A DNA stretch of 64,000 bases from Branchiostoma floridae (Eukaryota > Chordata > Leptocardii > Amphioxiformes > Branchiostomatidae), in NCBI RefSeq assembly GCF_000003815.2, contig NC_049981.1, forward strand, positions 10,691,771 through 10,755,770, in the 5' to 3' direction. A program made the position numbers and the translations under genes. The notes under the pieces are model-generated. The model saw only the letters and a list, made by a program, of their open reading frames with translations, made no database searches and had not been told where the DNA came from. Positions 59,101 through 64,000 of the stretch are shown here, in pieces (position 1 is the first letter of the stretch; every line of letters starts with the position of its first letter).

Positions 59101-62100
59101 TATCAAATCTTGAAATATAAAGATGATTTATTCAATTTGTTATCTTTAGGACAGATAACACTCTACACAGGGCCAACATTTTGGAAGTTTAGTGCATGGA
59201 TCTGAAATTATCTGTTAGCAGTTTGCCCGTTTTTAAATTGCCATTTCAGCAGACAAAAATCACCAAGCTCTGGCTGAAAATGGAGCTTTAATAGCATCAT
59301 TTTGCTAAAATGTTTGTACAGGTCAATAAAGATATGCCCTAATGTTGCCATTTAGACTGTTATCCATATTGTTATGCCCACCAAATAGACTTTGCGGTCA
59401 AGCAATCAGCTTCTTGTGCTTATTATATACATTGTATGAATGATGATGTTTTTCCATCAATTTTTTTCGCATAGGACCACAATGTTGCTTGTCATTTACA
59501 ATTTTTTTTATGTGTCATTTGTCTAGAATAAAGGAAGTCTTACCAAGCAGCTTGTTTATAGGGTCAATCATAAAAAATTATTCAGAAGTAAATTTTGCTT
59601 TAGAATGTTCACACAGATATGCTCATATCTTTTGTAAGTTGTTCTGAGCAACTTTAGGTACCAATCAGGCAAGCGCATGTCCTTTGGAATCCCTACTTGC
59701 CGGATCGGGCAATTAAGATATGTCAAATGAGTCCCCAATACGTCAGTTGCATGTGCTTTGCATTTTTTGTTGTTGGTTTTTCCTTGGTTCTGCGTCAATT
59801 GTTGCCAAGAAGGAGTTAAAAACCATACGAAAACACCAAAAATGCTTCTTTAACTATCAAGCTTTCTGTGATTATGTTTGTTAAAAACCTTTATCCCCTT
59901 GAAAAATGTCAGATACCCCACCAATAACTTACAGCACCTTGGAAAAAACTAGGCTGGATTTAGGGCGTCTTGCTTAAAAGTAGGCAATTTCCTGTTATTT
60001 TTACTTTCCATCTACTGGAGCAGTCTACAATTCCCAAGAAATCTCCAAATGGAGATTGTTTGGGTGTATGGATACATACTGCCTGCCTACCACCAGTAGG
60101 TTTGCTTGGAAATTATTATTAAAAAAAGAAGTGGACCCTAGATGATGAAAAGAATTCCATCGCTGGACGTAAAAATGTGTAGAAAAGGACATTTAAAATT
60201 TGGGCAAGTGAAGCGTTGGTTTGGGCAATTGAATGTTTTCATACACTTGCTTGATGGGACAAGTGAATTTTAGAAAACTTGTCCAACCCTGTAAGTGCCC
60301 TTCAACTAGAAAATAGATATGAATGTTAAAATGACAAAATGTTCATGCATAAAACTTATATGCATAATGCTCATCTAATAAAAACCATGATGTAATGTAA
60401 AAACCCTGTAAACATGTGTACACATGTTTTAAAAAAAGGGAAGAGACTCTATAGGTTCGGATGGAATATATTATAACCTTTCTAGACTTTTGGCTCATTC
60501 TCATTTAAATGTCGAAATGCTGTCACCTGACTTTACGGCTTGATATGGAGAAAATTATAGACAACATCACTGGTTCCTTCATTTTTCCATAACCCCTGTA
60601 ATGTTTTACAAAAGATGCACAACAACATTCGTATTGGTTGATGGCTTAGACGGTTATTATAGCCACGGATCGGATTTCACACCCTAAAAAATGGCTGTCG
60701 CCTGAGAAGACACGAAGAATTCAAATAGTAGCCAAAAATTTAACAATTCAGTTCCCAGAATGATTGTTCGGCAGGTGAAACCAGCTACCAAGGCCCTCTG
60801 CCCGATCACGTCAGATCGCTCCTGTCACTGATCTTGGAGGCTGTGTGAGGTGGTTTATGCCTGTCGCCAGATTCTGTAACAAACGTTACCACCACTAGTA
60901 CGATGGTTGCCACGGTTATATTATCCACGTATAAGACTAGAAATGACCGTTTTTGTGACGCTGCACAGTTTTTCTGGCTTCCTAAAGAAACAAGAAAGGG
61001 TTGTTGACTGTTATTTGTACCCCACCTTGCTTAACAAAATGTTGTTCGGAAATGACTGTAACAAACGTTACCATTGTTCTATCTAGGCTTTCTATTTGAC
61101 TTGGTGTAAAAAAGGTACCCACTTTTCAAATGTCCCTTGGCACATCCACGTACACCTAAATGATGAATTAGGTCAGTCCTTTAGAAGAAAACAGGGTAAA
61201 GTTTACTATTGTAACAAACGTTACCGGTAACGTTTGTTACCTGCCCTGTAATGTATTACCAATGGGACCGAAAATAATAAGTTGCCATTTTTTGGCTATG
61301 GTTAAAAGAGGAATTTTCCTAAACAACCAGGTAGTTTTCACTGAAAATAAAGCCGATTTATTTTTCGACCAAAAAAATGCCATTTTCGACATTTCAATGA
61401 GAACGAGTGTTTTACTTAAGTCATCAAACTCAATGCATTTAGCCCATCTTGAAAATGCAATAAAGTTCATTGCCATTGTCATTATTCAAATAGAAACTTA
61501 TCAACTACTAAAACAAAGGGGCTCCTTTTACTAGTTTTAGACAACTAAACTGAAATTGTCGAGCAACATATTCACCTTGCTTTTTTCTTTATTTCCAGGT
61601 GGCATCATCTTTCTTGGTATGATGATTGGTGCAATCATCTGGGGCAGTGTGTCCGACAAGCTGGGGAGGAAAATAACGCTGCTTATCGCTCTCGGCACCA
61701 ACGCGCTCTTCGCTGTGATCTCAGCGTTCTCCACAGGATATGGCTTCTTCATGTTCTGCCGCTTCTTCAGTGGGATAGGGTAAGTTTGTTAGTTAATCAC
61801 TCCTTTTATTACTTTTTTAAAACAAATAAACATACAGATACAGAGTATAAAATGGAAATAAATGATGGCATGTGCGACTGTGTGATGTGTAAATCAAATC
61901 AAGGAATTAATACTGATACGGTTAAAAAAAACAATACAAACTTTAGGGTCTAAACTTATGTCACTTCTTGTCAAGCACGAGCTTAGAGACATCAACCATC
62001 AACTCTCATAATTCTGCCGGATGTCATGATACTGCCACATGAGAAAAATATGTGAATTCATAGTACTTTTAAGAGATTGAATGCAACATCAGTAATCCTG

Positions 62101-64000
62101 AGGTATTTACGCTTCGGATATTTAAGTGTTCAAGACAATCTTGAGACTGTCTCTAACAATTTTTTTTTTTTAATATATTAAAGTAGTGGTATTTTTTGAT
62201 TGGCACCCACTGGAATCATAATAGTTGATGTTACCGTGCCAAAAATCATATAAACATATAGCTTGATATTAAAACAGTACGTTCTGCTGCAGTTCCAAAC
62301 AAAGCCACTAGGAGCCCCAAAATCTTATCACTTTTCTTCTACAGGACACTGTATTAATTTTCGTGACAATCCATCCATATCTTCTTGACTTATGCAGTCC
62401 AACCAAGTACATTATGTACATACATTGAACATACAAGTCATGCAAATACTACCAAAACATAACCTTCTTTCCGAAGGTGAAATGAAGCCTTATAGATTGT
62501 TAAATACAGTTTTTATAATGTTCTTTAATGCATTTTTCCAGGATTGGTGGTTCCATACCCATCATCTTTGCCTACTATAGCGAGTTCCTCCCCACCAACA
62601 AACGTGGCGAGCACCTGAGCTGGCTGTGTCTGTTCTGGATGGCAGGAGGGGTCTACGCCTCCGGGTTTGCCTGGGCCATCATCCCTCATGCAGGTTGGGT
62701 GGTGTTGTATTAAAGACTACACCAAATGAACTTGTTAGTTCTTGGATTTGAAAAATATAGCACTAGACAGTTTGCCTGTATCTGCGCGAGGTAACCTATA
62801 TCCGTTGCTTTTTTTAAGCAATATTTAGGGATATCAAGGGCTGTCAACAGCAAGCACTGACCAGCAAGCTTTTGATTATTCCTCTGATCCTCCTCAAGTT
62901 GAAATGACCCGAAGCCTATGTCATGTGACCTGAAAAGAAGTGTGATGTCAGCAATGGGTCAAAGGTGCCCGGAAGTCTGTATCGCCCCCTGTCTTGGTTG
63001 AGGTATTGTTGATGAGCCCTAATGGAGATAACATGCTGGAAAGAGTCCTTAGGACAGGAGGTTGAGATGTGTTCCACTGTCTATTGTACAATAAATACTG
63101 TACATAGAGGTTTTAATACTGTCATACAAATCAAAGCACTCGCCAACAAGTTTGTGATTAGTCCTCTGATCCTTCTCAAGTTGAAATGACCCAAAGCCCA
63201 TGTCATGTGACCTACAATAAAAAGAAGTGTGACATCAGCAGCGGGTCAATGGTGCCTGGAAGTCTGTAGCACCCCCTGTCTCGGTTGAGGTATTGTTGAT
63301 GAGCCCTGATGGAGATGACCTGATCTTGTATTTTTCCCAGGTTGGGCGCTGAGCATGTCAGGTATCCACAGCTGGCGTGTGTACGTGTTTGTGTGCTCCA
63401 TCCCCTGCATCCTATCCTTCATCTCCCTCTTCTTCATGCACGAGAGCCCACGCTTCCTTCTGGAGGTAAGTCTGTCAGAACAAGTGCTGTTATCTCTCAT
63501 TGCTGCAAGTTTATACATTTTACCTGGGAGGAGGAGAAGGGAGTACTTTGTGGTGTTTTATGCACGTGATTGAAAAAAGTCTGTGGTACTGCAACGGAAA
63601 TTTATATTCATAGTGTAATTGCACTATAGAGATCACCATAAGAAATGCTATAACAAAACCACTTGAAACATTTGAAAGTGGGATCAGCCCTTCACCACCT
63701 CGGCCCTATCACCACTCAGGTTGTCTTGGCTGGGGTTTTGGGTGTCGGGCCAACTTGAGCAGGGTATAGGGCTAAGTTGGTCTGATTAGCAACGGGCCAA
63801 GTTGGTTAACAGTCGGACATCTTTCGCAAAACAAATCAAAAGAACTGGGAAAATTTCAAGATCTACGTTATTATAATACAGTTTTATCTTGTGCCTTATG
63901 TTGTGTGGTATGAGGGTCTCAAATAGCAGTTCTTGCTTCCATCCAGGTCAACCAGCATGACGAGGCCATCAAAATCCTGAAGAAGGTCCACGATGTCAAC
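47167..64000 (+). CDS. SV2: SV2-type synaptic vesicle glycoprotein, N-terminal 295 residues (partial, 5 exons)
   Basis: Coding exons 47167-47539, 61599-61779, 62542-62693, 63341-63465 and 63947-64000 (cut by the window edge) join in one frame with GT-AG introns. Residues 1-80 are a charged cytoplasmic N-terminus. The first membrane segment is about 83-107 (WTLFAALGMGLAADGVEIF, with the family Asp at 96), then FVLPSAERDLCLSD. GSVSDKLGRK (140-149) is the major facilitator loop motif between segments 2 and 3. CRFFSGIGIGGSIPIIF, KRGEHLSWLCLFWMAGGVYA and AWAIIPHAGW follow, then HSWRVYVF and ESPRFLLE at the end of segment 6. These strings are characteristic of SV2A/B/C rather than SVOP. SV2 is a 12-segment transporter-like glycoprotein of synaptic vesicle membranes that helps regulate release. 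The three vertebrate paralogs cannot be told apart here, so the symbol is for the family. The second half, including the luminal domain, is outside the window. Confidence 0.95.
50230..50580. promoter_or_regulatory. candidate intronic enhancer
   Basis: A repeat-free GC-richer block in intron 1. It contains CATGGATTAATCAAGCAC (an Otx/bicoid-type GGATTA next to TAATC) and AATTATTTATAGC (MEF2-like). The role is inferred from composition and consensus sites only. Confidence 0.2.
53396..53530. mobile_element. degenerate MITE with TACTGTAA-type ends
   Basis: Begins TACTGTAAATGCCTTTAAAT and ends TTTAGCATTTACAATA. It is an internally shortened, AT-drifted relative of 9827-10034. Confidence 0.5.
53578..53775. 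repeat. rearranged retroelement tail fragment
   Basis: The left part (CATCAGGTTGGTAGGTCATA, GGTGGCACTTTTGTGGCAAG) runs in minus orientation and the right part (CTCTGAGGAAAATGTCTGAA, AGTCAGCAGGTAATATTA) in plus orientation, relative to the copy at 31640-31830. The inner block is thus inverted between the two copies. Confidence 0.4.
55500..55735 (+). mobile_element. probable LINE/SINE 3' end with AATAAAG tail
   Basis: TTTCAGGTCTGGGAGGACAA, an imperfect hairpin around TGTAAAGGTGTTGATACACC, CTGTTTTGTCCTCCCTTCCA and a CAAATAAAGAAATAAAGAAA tail. A repeated AATAAAG 3' end is typical of non-LTR retroelements. No ORF remains. Confidence 0.4.
57925..58065 (+). repeat. short dispersed repeat (family F) copy
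   Basis: ATAATGAAGGCAACTTTATT, a G10 run, GCTTGCATCAGTTCTGCAGT, TCTCAGAGGATGTCATCCC and AATCAAATAGATGGCCTTAG. This is the fullest copy of the family in the window. Confidence 0.6.
58083..58260 (+). repeat. tRNA-derived SINE
   Basis: TAGCCAAGTGGCTAGG fits a pol III A box and GGTCACAAGTTTGATTCCTG a B box. The body continues ACATGACTTTGGTTGGGGAA, as in the copy at 24590-24965. Confidence 0.5.
60876..61240. promoter_or_regulatory. cluster of four GTAACAAACGTTACC sites
   Basis: Exact 15-mers lie at 60876-60890, 61058-61072 and 61211-61225, the last followed at once by its reverse complement at 61226-61240. The final pair makes a perfect 30-bp palindrome whose centre GTTACCGGTAAC fits the RFX X-box consensus (GTNRCC/RGYAAC) with no spacer. 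The cluster ends 358 bases upstream of SV2 exon 2, in a repeat-free block. Its function is unknown. Confidence 0.5.
62863..63325. repeat. direct duplication of about 170 bp in SV2 intron 3
   Basis: 62863-63035 and 63148-63325 share CTCAAGTTGAAATGACCC, GTCATGTGACCT, AGAAGTGTGA, GGAAGTCTGTA and GGTTGAGGTATTGTTGATGA in order, with about 10 percent differences. The right copy ends next to the exon 4 acceptor. Confidence 0.85.

Larger units (their letters stand above)
47540..61598. other. 14-kb first coding intron of the SV2-type gene
   Basis: Flanked by CTAG|GTAAGC and TTTCCAG|GTGG. It holds the repeats listed separately, an AT-rich body and a few GC-richer islands (50230-50580, 56040-56270, 57470-57600, 60640-61260). 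No exon or nested gene was found on either strand. Confidence 0.7.

Noticed and set aside
59568-59798. 76-codon minus-strand ORF with a LPDWYLKLLRTTYKR segment
   Set aside because: No splice sites, no family match and AT-rich flanks inside the SV2 intron.

Overview
The window looks like invertebrate animal nuclear DNA, most likely an invertebrate chordate such as amphioxus. The organism call is an inference from AT-rich non-coding DNA, small exons with GT-AG introns, a dense mix of small transposons, and exons that match well-known animal proteins. Nothing prokaryotic, viral or organellar is visible, and no rRNA, tRNA or CRISPR array was found.

Two genes are recognised with confidence. On the minus strand, nine exons between 9343 and 5400 join in frame into a complete 281-residue KTI12 protein, the P-loop partner of Elongator in wobble-uridine tRNA modification. 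On the plus strand, an SV2-type (synaptic vesicle glycoprotein 2) transporter-like gene starts with an ATG at 47167. Its first five coding exons (47167-47539, 61599-61779, 62542-62693, 63341-63465, 63947-64000) join without a phase error, and the gene runs off the right edge. Its first coding intron is 14 kb. A third, unidentified plus-strand gene is read from three phase-compatible exons (18608-18756, 21770-21832, 26513-26561) that end in a stop. Its 5' part is unresolved, but strong splice sites near 12.1 and 9.8 kb suggest it may start head-to-head with KTI12. A possible small acidic ORF (3497-3832) and a possible last exon of another gene (280-359) lie at the left edge.

By region: 0-5 kb holds a possible gene end, a hypothetical ORF and a LINE 3' end. 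5.1-9.4 kb is KTI12. 9.4-29.3 kb is repeat-rich and carries the unidentified gene: a small MITE, a minisatellite, nested transposons (10.3-11.5 kb), a satellite-like array split by an intact-ended piggyBac element (13001-14113), a hAT-like MITE, SINE copies, and two inverted copies of one ~890 bp terminal-inverted-repeat element 17 kb apart. 29.3-46.3 kb is a gene-poor stretch upstream of SV2 with retroelement fragments, minisatellites and several GC-richer, repeat-free islands. 46.4-64 kb is the SV2 promoter/5'UTR region and gene body.

The most interesting unexplained signal is a 15-mer, GTAACAAACGTTACC, present four times in 365 bp just upstream of SV2 exon 2. The last two copies form a perfect 30-bp palindrome whose centre matches an RFX X-box. 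Next come the short two-exon acidic ORF inside the piggyBac element, and a recurrent retroelement motif that resembles part of a hammerhead ribozyme core. No clearly new multi-gene system is present.
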